Shown: positions 24,088 through 33,588, numbered from the stretch's first letter. The stretch: 64,000 bases of DNA from Candidatus Brocadiaceae bacterium (GCA_012728835.1 JAAYEJ010000059.1:1-64000); one strand, 5' to 3'. Notes: generated by a model from the letters alone, not told the origin. Numbers and translations: made by a program.

Positions 24088-25287
24088 ATGACCGACGCTA
24101 TGCCGGAGAAGTTCGGCAAGTGCAAGATCGTCAAGGAGCTGGGCCATGGTGCAACGGCGTACGTGTATCTGGCCCGGCATGAAGTGCTGGACATGCCCGT
24201 GGCGGTCAAGGTCCTCCGGAGGGGGCTCAGCGAGCGCAAGCCTCATTATGCCGAGCGCTTTTTGCGCGAGGCGAAGATGGCCGCCTGGCTGGACCACCCG
24301 AACATCGTGCGCGTGATCGACTGCGGCGTGGAGCACGGCCACCACTACATGGTGATGGACTACGTGGACGGGCCGAACTGCCTGCGGCTCCTGGGCGACC
24401 GCCCGAGCGGCATGGAGTGGCGGGAGGCGGTCGAGGTGGCCCTTCAGGTGGCCGACGCTCTGGCGTACGCCGTCTCGCGCGACGTGATCCACCGGGACGT
24501 GAAGCCCAGCAACATCATGATCGACAGCACGGGGCGCGCGCGCGTGACCGACCTGGGCCTGGCCAAGCTGACCATCAAGGGGATGGCCGCCCTGACGCAG
24601 GAGCTGCACACGGTCGGCACGCCGAACTACATGAGCCCGGAGCAGATCAAGTCGTCCAGCGACCTGGACCTCCGCGCGGACATCTACTCGCTGGGCGCTT
24701 CCCTCTATCACATGGTCTGCGGGTCGCCGCCGTTCAACGGCAAGACGGCGATGGAGGTCGTGGCCATGCACGTGGGGGCGCCCCTGGAGCCGCCGTTCCG
24801 GCGCCGTCCCGGGCTGCCGCGGTCGCTCTCCAGCGTGATCTGCAAGATGATGGCCAAGGCGCCGGGGGACCGGTACCAGGACTACGCATCCCTGACGGGC
24901 GACCTCCGGAACCTCCTGGCGGGCAAGGAGACGTCCGCTGCCGACTTCCACGAGACGGCCCTGCCGGTGCGGGACGACGAACTGCGCGACATCCTGGACC
25001 AGTTGCAGTTCTCCGCCGGGCTCGACATCGAGACGGAGGAACAGGCGCCCCACGAGGACGGCGCCGAGGTCGGCCAGGAGAGAGACGCGCTGGGCAGCTC
25101 CGATATCTCTCCGTTCGGGCCCGAGGACTACTCCGCCTACGTCCCGCCCCCGGAGGAGTCATCGGCCAGCACGCTGCTCCAGCAGGCGCGCGACCGGCGG
25201 CGCGAACTGATCATCGGCCTGATCATCGCGGGTGCGTTCGTCGTCATCGTCGCCATCATCCTGCTCGTCGCCATCGGCGGGCGCTGA
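24088..25287 (+). CDS. Tail-anchored Ser/Thr protein kinase (Hanks type)
   Basis: A 399-residue kinase with P-loop GHGATA (19-24), Lys41, HRDVKPSN from His135 and DLG from Asp155, followed by GTPNYMSPEQ and DIYSLGASLYHMVCG. An acidic linker (about 290-365) joins it to one C-terminal helix (about 370-396), so it is membrane-tethered with the kinase inside. It closely parallels the kinase at 814 in start, motif spacing and end helix but has the longer linker. ATG 24088 follows CAGGAGA. The alcohol dehydrogenase gene follows 44 bases later. Confidence 0.93.
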   Translation: MTDAMPEKFGKCKIVKELGHGATAYVYLARHEVLDMPVAVKVLRRGLSERKPHYAERFLREAKMAAWLDHPNIVRVIDCGVEHGHHYMVMDYVDGPNCLRLLGDRPSGMEWREAVEVALQVADALAYAVSRDVIHRDVKPSNIMIDSTGRARVTDLGLAKLTIKGMAALTQELHTVGTPNYMSPEQIKSSSDLDLRADIYSLGASLYHMVCGSPPFNGKTAMEVVAMHVGAPLEPPFRRRPGLPRSLSSVICKMMAKAPGDRYQDYASLTGDLRNLLAGKETSAADFHETALPVRDDELRDILDQLQFSAGLDIETEEQAPHEDGAEVGQERDALGSSDISPFGPEDYSAYVPPPEESSASTLLQQARDRRRELIIGLIIAGAFVVIVAIILLVAIGGR

Positions 25288-25331
25288 CCGACGCGGACGG
25301 CCCGCCGGATCCCTTTCAGCGGAGAGACGGA

Positions 25332-26618
25332 ATGAACGCCGTGACGGCCCGGGCTCGGGCGCTGATCGAGGAGTTCAAAGGCGAGGCGTATGCATTCGGC
25401 CCCGGGGCCGTGGCCTCCGCCGGCCGGCTGGCCGCCCGCCTCGGGCGTCGCTTCCTGCTCGTTGTGGGGCGATCGGGTGGGGCCAACGGGATGCGGGACG
25501 GCCTCCGGGACGCCTTTCGGGCGGCCGGTCTGGCCATCGTCGACGAATGCCCCGGCGCCGCGCCGAACTCGCCCCTGGAGGACGTGGAGCGCGTCCGCGA
25601 CCGGATCCTGGCCGTCCGCCCGGACGCCGTCGTGGGGCTCGGCGGCGGCAGCCTCATCGACGCGCTCAAGGCCTCGGTGGCGCTGGCCTGCCTCGGCGGT
25701 CGTTGCGACGACTACTACGGCGTCGGGCGGGTCTCGGCGCGCATGCGGGCGGAGGGCAAGGCGCTGATGCCGCACCTTGCCGTGATGACGGCTGCCGCTT
25801 CCGCCGCACACCTGACGAAGTATGCCAACGTGACCGACATGGCCACGTTCCAGAAGCGCCTGCTCATCGATGAGGCGCTCGTGCCGTGCGCCGCCATCTT
25901 CGACTACCGGGCCACCGCCACCATGTCGCCCGGGTTCACGCGCATCGGGGCGTTCGACGGCATCTGCCACCTGCTGGAGGTCTACTTCGGCATGGACCCG
26001 GGGCACGCGCTCTTCCCGCGCGTGACCGAGGTGGCGCTGACGGGCCTGGAACTGATCGTCTCGGCGCTGCCGCGGGTGCTGGACGACCCCGGATCGCAGC
26101 CGATGCGCGAGGCCATGGGGCTGGGGACCGACCTGGGCGGCTACGCCATCATGATGGGTAGCACGAACGGGCCGCACCTGAACAGCTTCTCCTTGGTGGA
26201 CCTGATGGACCACGGCGCGGCGACTGCGCTCCTGGTGCCGTACTACACGTGTTTCTTCGCCCCGGCCATCGAGGAGAAGCTGCGCAACGTGGGCCGCGTC
26301 TACCGGGCCCACGGCCTCCTGGAGGACGGGGCGGACCTGGATGCCCTTGCCGGCATGGACCTCGGCATGGCCGTCTCCGGCGCCATGCTGACGATGGCCC
26401 GCCAGGCCGGCCTGCCCACGGCGCTGAACGAGGTGGACGGCTTCGGCCCGCAGCACGTCGAGCGGATGCTCTCGGCGGCCAGGGAGCCGGGGCTCGCCTC
26501 GAAGCTGGCGGCCATGCCCATCCCGATGACGGCCGGGGACGTGGAACGCTACATGCGCCCGCTCCTGGAGGCCGCCGCCCTCGGCGACCGGTCGCTCATC
26601 GTGCCGCCTCGGACGTGA
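25332..26618 (+). CDS. Iron-containing alcohol dehydrogenase family protein
   Basis: A 428-residue group III dehydrogenase that reduces aldehydes or oxidises alcohols with NAD(P). GLGGGSLIDALKA is the dinucleotide motif; metal-binding residues are expected in IGAFDGICHLLE and in the DHGAATALLVPYYTC segment. It begins 44 bases after kinase 2, and no separate promoter is evident, so it may share its transcript. Substrate is unknown. Length is slightly above the usual 380-400 residues owing to C-terminal helices. Confidence 0.88.
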   Translation: MNAVTARARALIEEFKGEAYAFGPGAVASAGRLAARLGRRFLLVVGRSGGANGMRDGLRDAFRAAGLAIVDECPGAAPNSPLEDVERVRDRILAVRPDAVVGLGGGSLIDALKASVALACLGGRCDDYYGVGRVSARMRAEGKALMPHLAVMTAAASAAHLTKYANVTDMATFQKRLLIDEALVPCAAIFDYRATATMSPGFTRIGAFDGICHLLEVYFGMDPGHALFPRVTEVALTGLELIVSALPRVLDDPGSQPMREAMGLGTDLGGYAIMMGSTNGPHLNSFSLVDLMDHGAATALLVPYYTCFFAPAIEEKLRNVGRVYRAHGLLEDGADLDALAGMDLGMAVSGAMLTMARQAGLPTALNEVDGFGPQHVERMLSAAREPGLASKLAAMPIPMTAGDVERYMRPLLEAAALGDRSLIVPPRT

Positions 26619-26658
26619 CCTCCGCATCGATCGGCGCGGTCATCGACCGAAGGGCGAC

Positions 26659-26687
26659 TTTTGGCCCCCGGGGGCATCTGATATACT
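26659..26687 (+). promoter_or_regulatory. Possible promoter of the esterase gene
   Basis: TATACT (26682-26687) with a weak TTTTGG -35 at 17 bases. It lies in the only AT-containing stretch before the 26769 start. Confidence 0.35.
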
Positions 26688-26768
26688 GATGGTGCGTTCC
26701 GGATGGCGGCGTGTCGCCGGGGCGCGGAATCGTGCCGAACGGGATGCCAAGGGCCGGGAGAGGAATCC

Positions 26769-29285
26769 GTGGCTGCTCGACAGCAGAAGGTCCGGTTGCA
26801 CATCCTGATTGCGCTCACGCTCGTCGTCATGCTCTTCGGCCTGAGGCATGTCCGGCGCACCTTCCAGGCGGAGAAGGTCCGCACGGCGTCCGTTCGGACC
26901 GAGCGCGAGCTGCGGCAGTACGTGCGGCCCGACCAGGCCGGGCTGCAGGACATGGCCCTGGCCGCGCACGGCGCGCTGGCACGCGATGCCGCCGCGCTGT
27001 TGATGCAGGCGCGCTACCTGGTCGGGCAGGACCTGCAGGGCGCCTCGGCCGCTTCCGCGCGTGCGATCGCGCGGGAACTGGACGATATCCATGCCAACGT
27101 CGCACTCCTGCGTGCGGGGAAGCGCCCCGTCTTCCCGCGCGGCAAGCCCTTCCTGCGCGCCTATCACTCCCGGCTCGACGACACCTTCCAGCCCTACGGG
27201 GTGTGCGTGCCCGAGGGTTACGACGAGAGCTATCCGCTGCCCGTCATCATCACGCTGCACGGCCTGCAGGGGTTCGGCGGCCGCCAGTGTGCCGACGCGC
27301 CGTGCTACCCGGGCGCCCTCTCGGTGAAGCCGCAGGGGCGCGGCGCGACCGACTACATGTACGTCGGCGAGGATGACATCCTGGCCGTTCTGGACGAGGT
27401 CCGGGCGCTCTACTCGATCGACAGCGACCGGGTCTACCTGGTCGGCCACTCGATGGGCGCCACCGGGAGCTGGCACCTGGCGGTTCACTACCCGCACCTG
27501 TTCGCGGGCATCGTGCCCATCAGCGGCAATGCGGACTCCGACGCCTGGGAACATCGCTGGGGCTGGAATCCTCCCGGGCCCGCCGACCACGGGGCCCTGC
27601 GCAGGTTCCTCCATGCCAGCCTCTCGCCCGCCTCGTACGCCGTCAACCTGGCCCATTGCCGCGTGGTGGCCGTGCACGGCACCGGCGACGCCGTCGTGCC
27701 GGTGGAGCATGCGCGGAGCATGGCCGGGAGGCTGCGCGAAGCGGGCGGACCGTTCGAATACCTGGAGTTCCCCCAGCTCGAGCACGGGGGTGCGCCGGCA
27801 TGGGTCAAGGACTACGCGATCGCGAAGGTCTTCGGGCAGGCCCCGCCCGAAACGCCGACGCGCTTCCGCTACCGGACCTCGAGCCTGCGCCATGACCGCG
27901 CGTGGTGGGTGACCGTCGATGCGCTGGACCATCCGGCCCGCTTCGCCGAGGTGGAGGCCGACCTCAGCGACGGCGTCGCCCGTGTGGACGTCACGAACGT
28001 GTCGGCGTTCACCGTGCGTACGGATCAGGCCCCCGCCGAGATCCGGAGCATCCGGGTGGGCCCGAGGACGTTTGCACTGGAATCCGGCGAGCGGACGGTG
28101 AGCCTCGAGAAGTACGGCCTCGCCTGGCGTCGGGCCGAGGCCGCGGGACCACGCAAGCGGAGGGGCCTGAGCGGACCGGTCTCGGACGCCCTGCGCGATC
28201 CCTTCCTGATCGTCTACGGCACGGTTGGCGGCGACGCGACCCACGGACTGCTCAGCCGGTCCGAGGCGTTCCGGTTCGCCGATGAGTGGGAGATGCGCTA
28301 CGGGGACGCCCCGCGCATCAAGGCCGACGTGGATGTGACCGACGAGGACATGCGGGACCTGAACCTCCTGCTGTTGGGCGGGCCGCAGGTGAACAACGTC
28401 GCCCGGACGATCCTGCCCCGAACGCCTCTGGCCGTTCGGGGGGATGCCGTGTACGTCGGGGAACGTGCCTTCCGCGGCCGGGACGTCGGGTTCATCGCCT
28501 GCTATCCGAACCCCCTGAGCGCCGACCGGATGGTCGCGTTTGTGGCGGGCACGACGCCCGCCGCGCTTTACCAGGCGTGGGACCGCTTCGGCCTCTGGTT
28601 CAACTGGGGGGCCTACGACAAGTACAAGTGGTTCGACTACGCCGTCTTCGACAGCCTGACCGTCGGGCCCGAGTCGTTCCTCGCAGTCGGGTTCTTCGAT
28701 AACCGGTGGCAGATCGCGCCCGACGGCGGTGTGCTCGGCGGCGGGGCCGAATGGCAGGGGGTGCCCGAGGTTCGCGCGGCCCTGCGCCCGCAGGGCTTCC
28801 CCGAGCGCACGTCCATTGGCGACTCGCAGCCGCACAGCTTGCCCCTCTCCGAACTGCGGCCGATCGAGATCCGCCAGTACCGGGGCGCCGTCGGGCTCGA
28901 CCGGGCCTACACGGGCGGCCCCATCGTCGTCGCGGGGCAGCGCCATGCCCGGGGCTTCGGTGTGCGCCCGCCATCCGAACTGACGTTCGTCCTGGACGGC
29001 GCCTTCCGGCGCTTCGAGGCGACGGTGGGCCTGGCGGAGGGCTTCCATACGGGGGACTCGCCGGCCCGCACGGCGGTGGAGGAGGTCATCTTTGAGGTCT
29101 GGGGCGACGGGGAACTCCTGGCCGCCTCGCCCCGATTGCACCGGCGCGCGGAAGGACGCGATTCCGCACTGATCAGCGCCGACGTGACCGGCGTGTCGAC
29201 CATGACGCTCAAGGCCCGTCCGGCAGGGGGGCGCACCTGGCTCTACGGGGCGGCCGGCTGGGCCGAGCCGGTCCTCACGCGGTAG
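26769..29285 (+). CDS. Membrane-anchored alpha/beta-hydrolase with NPCBM-type domain
   Basis: An 838-residue exported protein. A membrane anchor covers about residues 10-25; the esterase domain (about 130-380) shows LPVIITLHGLQGFGG, nucleophile Ser228 in GHSMGATG, and a candidate catalytic His in LEHGG. A beta-rich middle region follows, and the last 135 residues, including ARGFGVRPPSELTFVLDG and FEATVGL, resemble an NPCBM carbohydrate-binding domain. It probably deacylates a polysaccharide or releases ester-linked groups such as ferulate or acetate. GTG 26769 is chosen because GGGAGAGG precedes it. The end overlaps the convergent His-rich membrane gene by 11 bases. Confidence 0.82.
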   Translation: MAARQQKVRLHILIALTLVVMLFGLRHVRRTFQAEKVRTASVRTERELRQYVRPDQAGLQDMALAAHGALARDAAALLMQARYLVGQDLQGASAASARAIARELDDIHANVALLRAGKRPVFPRGKPFLRAYHSRLDDTFQPYGVCVPEGYDESYPLPVIITLHGLQGFGGRQCADAPCYPGALSVKPQGRGATDYMYVGEDDILAVLDEVRALYSIDSDRVYLVGHSMGATGSWHLAVHYPHLFAGIVPISGNADSDAWEHRWGWNPPGPADHGALRRFLHASLSPASYAVNLAHCRVVAVHGTGDAVVPVEHARSMAGRLREAGGPFEYLEFPQLEHGGAPAWVKDYAIAKVFGQAPPETPTRFRYRTSSLRHDRAWWVTVDALDHPARFAEVEADLSDGVARVDVTNVSAFTVRTDQAPAEIRSIRVGPRTFALESGERTVSLEKYGLAWRRAEAAGPRKRRGLSGPVSDALRDPFLIVYGTVGGDATHGLLSRSEAFRFADEWEMRYGDAPRIKADVDVTDEDMRDLNLLLLGGPQVNNVARTILPRTPLAVRGDAVYVGERAFRGRDVGFIACYPNPLSADRMVAFVAGTTPAALYQAWDRFGLWFNWGAYDKYKWFDYAVFDSLTVGPESFLAVGFFDNRWQIAPDGGVLGGGAEWQGVPEVRAALRPQGFPERTSIGDSQPHSLPLSELRPIEIRQYRGAVGLDRAYTGGPIVVAGQRHARGFGVRPPSELTFVLDGAFRRFEATVGLAEGFHTGDSPARTAVEEVIFEVWGDGELLAASPRLHRRAEGRDSALISADVTGVSTMTLKARPAGGRTWLYGAAGWAEPVLTR

Positions 29286-29946
29286 CGGCGCCCTCGTCCG
29301 GGTCGTGGCCGTCGTGTGCGCGTTCCTCCCGGGCTCGGGCGGGCACGAACAGGAGGGGGAACACGATGTCGCTGAAGCAGCAGGGCAGCCAGACGGCCAG
29401 GAAGAGCACGACCAGCACCAGCGGCATCAGGGGGAACCAGTTCACCGCGCCCTCGGCATTGGACACGACGTAGAAGAGCGACGCCCAGGTGCTCAGCAGC
29501 ACGTGGCCCGCGTGGGGTACCCGCGTCTTCGGGCGCGCGATACCCACGGCGATCCCGATCAGGGCAGCCGGGTTGATCAGCCACCACTCGTCGATCGCCG
29601 GCAGGTGGTGGTGCATGTGTGCGTCCACGTGCCCTGTGAGCTTCAGGATGGCCGCCCCGCCGTGGTGGGGGATGATGACGTCGCTGATCGTGGCGATGCC
29701 GACCGAACCCAGGAAGCCCACCACCACGCACAGGGCCACGGTGCCGCCGTAGCGGCGGTAGACACCGGCCGTCACCAGGGCGCTCAGGAAGACGTGCAAC
29801 GCGTGGGCGCCTTCGAACGCCGGCGCCAGCGCGTCGTGCCCTACGTCGGCCAGCACGAGGATCACCATCAACATAATGCCGGTGAACGCGCCGAACGCGG
29901 TGAACGGCGCATGGGCCCTCAGCTCCTTCAGGATCGTCTTCAGCAT
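29275..29946 (-). CDS. His-rich polytopic membrane protein
   Basis: A 223-residue inner-membrane protein with about six helices. Between helices lie histidine clusters, IIPHHGGA and GHVDAHMHHHLP, and the C-terminus has HDGHDPDE, suggesting metal binding or transport. No named family is recognised with confidence. The start at 29946 has an AG-rich ribosome site. A TGCAAC palindrome about 40 bases upstream overlaps its likely -35 region and would fit a metal-responsive (Fur/Zur-like) repressor, but this is inference. Confidence 0.72.
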   Translation of the reverse strand: MLKTILKELRAHAPFTAFGAFTGIMLMVILVLADVGHDALAPAFEGAHALHVFLSALVTAGVYRRYGGTVALCVVVGFLGSVGIATISDVIIPHHGGAAILKLTGHVDAHMHHHLPAIDEWWLINPAALIGIAVGIARPKTRVPHAGHVLLSTWASLFYVVSNAEGAVNWFPLMPLVLVVLFLAVWLPCCFSDIVFPLLFVPARAREERAHDGHDPDEGAATA

Positions 29947-29985
29947 GGCGCCCTCACTCCCGGAGGAAGAGACATGAGACCATAG

Positions 29986-30002
29986 ATGCAACCGAGTTGC
30001 AA
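29986..30002 (-). promoter_or_regulatory. Palindromic operator before the His-rich membrane gene
   Basis: TGCAAC-CGA-GTTGCA is a perfect 6-base dyad with a 3-base centre. On the minus strand a TTGCAA inside it could be the -35, with TCTCAT 17 bases on, so bound repressor would block transcription. Confidence 0.45.
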
Positions 30003-30127
30003 GTATCAGTCGCGGTCCCGGGCCGTTGTGTTCAATGCATCGGCACGATTTCGTCGGTGCTTGCGTGCGTCGGCCCCGGGTCCGTAAGATGCCGGCACGG
30101 CGTTCCCTCAGGCCCGGAGCGGGAAGC

Positions 30128-31255
30128 ATGAAGGTCACGGACTGGACGGTCTACGAGCCGGACGTGCTGCGCCACGTGTTCATCGAGCTGCATACCGACG
30201 CGGGTATCAGCGGCTGGGGCGCCGCCTTCTCCAGCCGCCCGCAGTGTCTGGGCGCGCTCGAATGGCTGAAGAAGTTCGTCGTCGGGGAGAACCCGCTGGA
30301 GGTTGAGCGTGTCACGGAGAAGCTCCACCAGATCACCTACTGGTTCGGCCGCGGCGGGGCGATGACGCATGCCATCAGCGGGATCAACATCGCCCTGTGG
30401 GATCTGGTCGGCCGCGCGCTCGGCCAGCCGGTCTCGGTGCTCCTGGGCGGCCGCTACCACGACGCCGTGCCCGTGTACGCCTCCGTCCTGTTCGATCCGG
30501 TGGAGACGCTGACCGAGCGCATCGGCCGGATACTCGGGCGTGGCTTCCGCGCCCTGAAGCTGGGCTGGGAACCGTTCGGCCAGCAGAGCCTGGCCAGGGA
30601 CGAGGCGCTCATCCGCATCGCGCGTGAGGCAGCCGGCGAGGACGTGACGCTGCTCGTCGACGCCGGGGGCAGCTACCCCTTCTGGCGGCCCCGGCTCAAA
30701 GACGCCCTTGAGCGCGCCCGCATGCTGGCCGACTACGCCGTCTACTGGTACGAAGAGCCCCTGGAGCCCGACGACATCGAGGGCTACGTGCGGCTCACGG
30801 ACGCCTCGCCCGTCAAGATCGCCCACGGCGAGGTGCTCACGCGCCGGCAGTCCTTCGACCCCTTTTTCAAGCGTCGCGCCATGGACATCGCCCAGCCCGA
30901 TGCGACGAAGGTCGGCGGCCTCTCGGAGATGCGGCGCATCGCCTGGCTCGCCGAGCCGCACGGCATCGAGGTGGTGCCGCACGGCTGGAACACGGCGGTC
31001 GGCGTGGCGGCGGACGCGCACTTCGTCTCGTCGCTCCACACGCGCTCGTTCGTCGAGTTCAACGTGGGCAACCCGCTGGTCGAGGACCTGGTCGCCCCGG
31101 GGTTCCGGCTGGACGCCGACGGCTGCCTGCCGGTGCCCGCCGGGCCCGGCCTGGGCATCGAGATCGACCGTGACCGGCTGGAGCAGTTCCGCAGGGAGGG
31201 CTTCGCCAGCGAGACCTGGCTCTGGGACCAGCAGGGAACGTTCGAGGCCAGGTGA
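30128..31255 (+). CDS. Mandelate racemase/enolase-superfamily sugar acid dehydratase
   Basis: A 375-residue enzyme of the enolase superfamily, most like galactonate/gluconate-type dehydratases. Metal ligands are in LLVDAGGSY, WYEEPLEPDD and AHGEVLTRR; FRALKLGWEPFG carries the first catalytic Lys, QPDATKVGG and VPHGWNTAVG the His-Asp side. It would dehydrate a sugar acid to a 2-keto-3-deoxy acid. ATG 30128 is preferred, with GCCCGGAGCGGGAAG before it. It is followed by GH20 and cupin genes, consistent with a carbohydrate operon, though the GH20 gene has its own promoter. Confidence 0.88.
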   Translation: MKVTDWTVYEPDVLRHVFIELHTDAGISGWGAAFSSRPQCLGALEWLKKFVVGENPLEVERVTEKLHQITYWFGRGGAMTHAISGINIALWDLVGRALGQPVSVLLGGRYHDAVPVYASVLFDPVETLTERIGRILGRGFRALKLGWEPFGQQSLARDEALIRIAREAAGEDVTLLVDAGGSYPFWRPRLKDALERARMLADYAVYWYEEPLEPDDIEGYVRLTDASPVKIAHGEVLTRRQSFDPFFKRRAMDIAQPDATKVGGLSEMRRIAWLAEPHGIEVVPHGWNTAVGVAADAHFVSSLHTRSFVEFNVGNPLVEDLVAPGFRLDADGCLPVPAGPGLGIEIDRDRLEQFRREGFASETWLWDQQGTFEAR

Positions 31256-31298
31256 CGGCGTCCGGCCGACAGACCGGCACGGACTGCCACGGTCCGTC

Positions 31299-31327
31299 TT
31301 GCCCGTCTGCCGGGCCGGTGGTATGAT
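31299..31327 (+). promoter_or_regulatory. Promoter of the GH20 gene
   Basis: TTGCCC (31299-31304), 17 bases, TATGAT (31322-31327), about 45 bases before ATG 31374. Confidence 0.55.
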
Positions 31328-31373
31328 GGCGCCGTTTCGGCAATCCCGACGTGCAATTGCAGGGAGCAACAGC

Positions 31374-33203
31374 ATGAGTCTCGAGCTGTTCCCGATGCCG
31401 CGGAAGATGAAGGTCGGCAAGGACGTCCTCGATCTGACGAACGCGCGGTGGATCAAGGTCGCGCCCGGCCTGTCGGCACGCCTCAAAGGGCATGTGCATG
31501 CGCTGGCCCGCCACGTCTCCGCCCTGTTCCCCAGGCCGCTGCAGGTGACGGCCGGCGATCCGGCCGCAGGCGCCGTGCTGTTGTCAATCGACCTGGCGAA
31601 GCGCGGCCTCGACCCGCAGGCGTACAGGGCAAAGGCCACTGCCGACGGCATCGAGCTGACGGCCGGCGACGAGGCCGGCCTGTTCTACGGCCTCCGGACG
31701 CTGCGCCGGCTCCTCGCCCAGACGGGCGGACGCGTGCCCGCCCTGACCATCGAGGACTCGCCGGACTTCCCCGCCCGCGGCATCATGCTCGACATCAGCC
31801 GCTGCAAGGTGCCCACCATGGAGACGCTCTATGCCCTGGTGGACCTGATGGCTGAACTGAAGCTCAACCACTTCCAGCTCTACGTCGAGCACACCTTCGC
31901 CTTCAGCGAGCACGAGATCGTCTGGCACGACGCCTCGCCGATGACGCCCCAGGAGGTGCAGGCGCTGGAAGCCTACTGCGCCGATCGCTACATCGAGCTG
32001 GTGCCCAACCTGAACTCGTTCGGGCACGTCGAGCGTTACCTGCGGCATCCGGAGTACAGGAACCTGGCCGAGTGCCCCGACGGCTTCACGCGCGGGCGCA
32101 TGCACTCGCCGTACGGCACCACGCTGCGGCCGAACCGCAACAGCCTGCGCTTCCTCGACTCGCTCTACCGGGAGTTCCTGCCCAATTTCAGCAGCCGCTG
32201 CTTCAACGTGGGCTGTGACGAGACCTGGGAACTCGGACAGGGCTGGAGCAGGAAGCGCGCCGAGGAACTCGGCAGCTCGACGCGCGTCTACCTCGACTTC
32301 CTGCTCGGGATCCACAAGCTGGTGCAGAAGCACGGCCGCACCATGATGTTCTGGGGCGACATCATCCTGAGGCAGCCGGAGCTGATCGCCGAGCTGCCGA
32401 AGGACATCATCGCGCTGGAATGGGGCTACGGGGCGCAGCACGACTTCAACGGGCGCTGCCGTCACTTCCGCGAAGCCGGCGTCCCGTTTTTCGTCTGCCC
32501 CGGCACGTCCACCTGGCAGTCCCTGACCGGCCGCCTCACCAACGCCGTGACCAACCTACGCAACGCCGCCCGCTACGGGCAGGAGCACGGCGCCATCGGC
32601 TACCTGAACACCGACTGGGGCGACCTCGGCCATCATCAGTACCTGCCCATCAGCTACCCCGGCTTCCTGACCGGCGCCGCGCTGTCGTGGTGTCTGAAGG
32701 CGAACCGCGACGCCGACCTGCCGGCGGCCCTCAACCGCCTGGTCTTCCATGACCGCACCGGGTGCACGGGCAGGCTCGTCTGCGACCTGGGCCGCGTGCT
32801 GGAGGTGGTGCCGCGGGACTTCGGCAACAAGACGCCCTATCAGCAGCTTCTCTTCCGCCCGATCGGCGACGAGGAGACCCTGAAGGGCATCACCGCCGGC
32901 AGCCTGCGCAAGAGCATTGCGCGCTTCGACAAGCTGGAAGCACAACTGGCCGACGCGCGCCCGGAAGCGCCGGACGGCGAGCTGGTCAAGGCCGAGTTGC
33001 GGGGCGCGATCGAGATGGCCCGCCACGGCGCCGAGCGCGGCCTGGCCGCCATGGAGCCCGAGAGGTGGGACCGTGCCGCCATGCGCCCCAAGCTTCAGCA
33101 CATCATCGGGCAGCATCAGGAACTGTGGCTGGCTCGGAACCGACCGGGCGGCCTGGCCGAGAGCACCGACTACCTGCGCCGCCGCCTGCCGGACTACGAT
33201 TGA
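31374..33203 (+). CDS. Glycoside hydrolase family 20 beta-N-acetylhexosaminidase-like
   Basis: A 609-residue enzyme with a GH20b-like N-terminal domain (about 1-135, ending YGLRTLRRLL) and a GH20 barrel opening with DFPARGIMLDISR. VGCDETWELG carries the catalytic Asp282-Glu283 pair that makes the family cleave terminal GlcNAc/GalNAc by substrate-assisted chemistry. No signal peptide is seen, so action may be cytoplasmic on imported oligosaccharides. ATG 31374 follows AGGGAG. Products would feed NagB. It is 46 bases before the cupin gene. Confidence 0.9.
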   Translation: MSLELFPMPRKMKVGKDVLDLTNARWIKVAPGLSARLKGHVHALARHVSALFPRPLQVTAGDPAAGAVLLSIDLAKRGLDPQAYRAKATADGIELTAGDEAGLFYGLRTLRRLLAQTGGRVPALTIEDSPDFPARGIMLDISRCKVPTMETLYALVDLMAELKLNHFQLYVEHTFAFSEHEIVWHDASPMTPQEVQALEAYCADRYIELVPNLNSFGHVERYLRHPEYRNLAECPDGFTRGRMHSPYGTTLRPNRNSLRFLDSLYREFLPNFSSRCFNVGCDETWELGQGWSRKRAEELGSSTRVYLDFLLGIHKLVQKHGRTMMFWGDIILRQPELIAELPKDIIALEWGYGAQHDFNGRCRHFREAGVPFFVCPGTSTWQSLTGRLTNAVTNLRNAARYGQEHGAIGYLNTDWGDLGHHQYLPISYPGFLTGAALSWCLKANRDADLPAALNRLVFHDRTGCTGRLVCDLGRVLEVVPRDFGNKTPYQQLLFRPIGDEETLKGITAGSLRKSIARFDKLEAQLADARPEAPDGELVKAELRGAIEMARHGAERGLAAMEPERWDRAAMRPKLQHIIGQHQELWLARNRPGGLAESTDYLRRRLPDYD

Positions 33204-33249
33204 ACCGCGGTACGCGGCGAGTCGGACGGGCAGGACAAGGGAGAACACC

Positions 33250-33588
33250 GTGAAGCACGTGCATTACAGCGAGGTCAAGGCCGTCGACGTGACCGAGACG
33301 GGCGCCGAACGCGTGAAGGTCCGCTGGCTGATCGCCCAGGACGACGCGGCGCCGCACTTCTACATGCGCCGGTTCGAGGTCGAGCCGGGCGGCCAGACGC
33401 CGCACCACCTCCACCCGTGGGAGCACGAGGTCTACATCCTGGAGGGGGAGGGCACCGTGTTCGGCCCCAAGGGTGGCGAGCCGTTCGGCGCGGGCGACGT
33501 CGTCTACGTGCCGCCCGAGGAAGAGCACCACTTCGCGGCGGACCGGGGCCGGCCGGCAGTCTTCCTCTGCCTGATCCCGAAGACCTGA
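33250..33588 (+). CDS. Small cupin-domain protein
   Basis: A 112-residue single-domain cupin. Motif 1 (PHHLHPWEHEVYILEGEG) supplies His, His and Glu metal ligands, and motif 2 (VYVPPEEEHHFAA) the final His. Such proteins act as metal-dependent isomerases, dioxygenases or sugar-binding sensors. It starts at GTG 33250 after an AGGGAG site and follows the GH20 gene closely, so it likely belongs to the sugar operon. A short GC hairpin follows its stop. Confidence 0.85.
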   Translation: MKHVHYSEVKAVDVTETGAERVKVRWLIAQDDAAPHFYMRRFEVEPGGQTPHHLHPWEHEVYILEGEGTVFGPKGGEPFGAGDVVYVPPEEEHHFAADRGRPAVFLCLIPKT

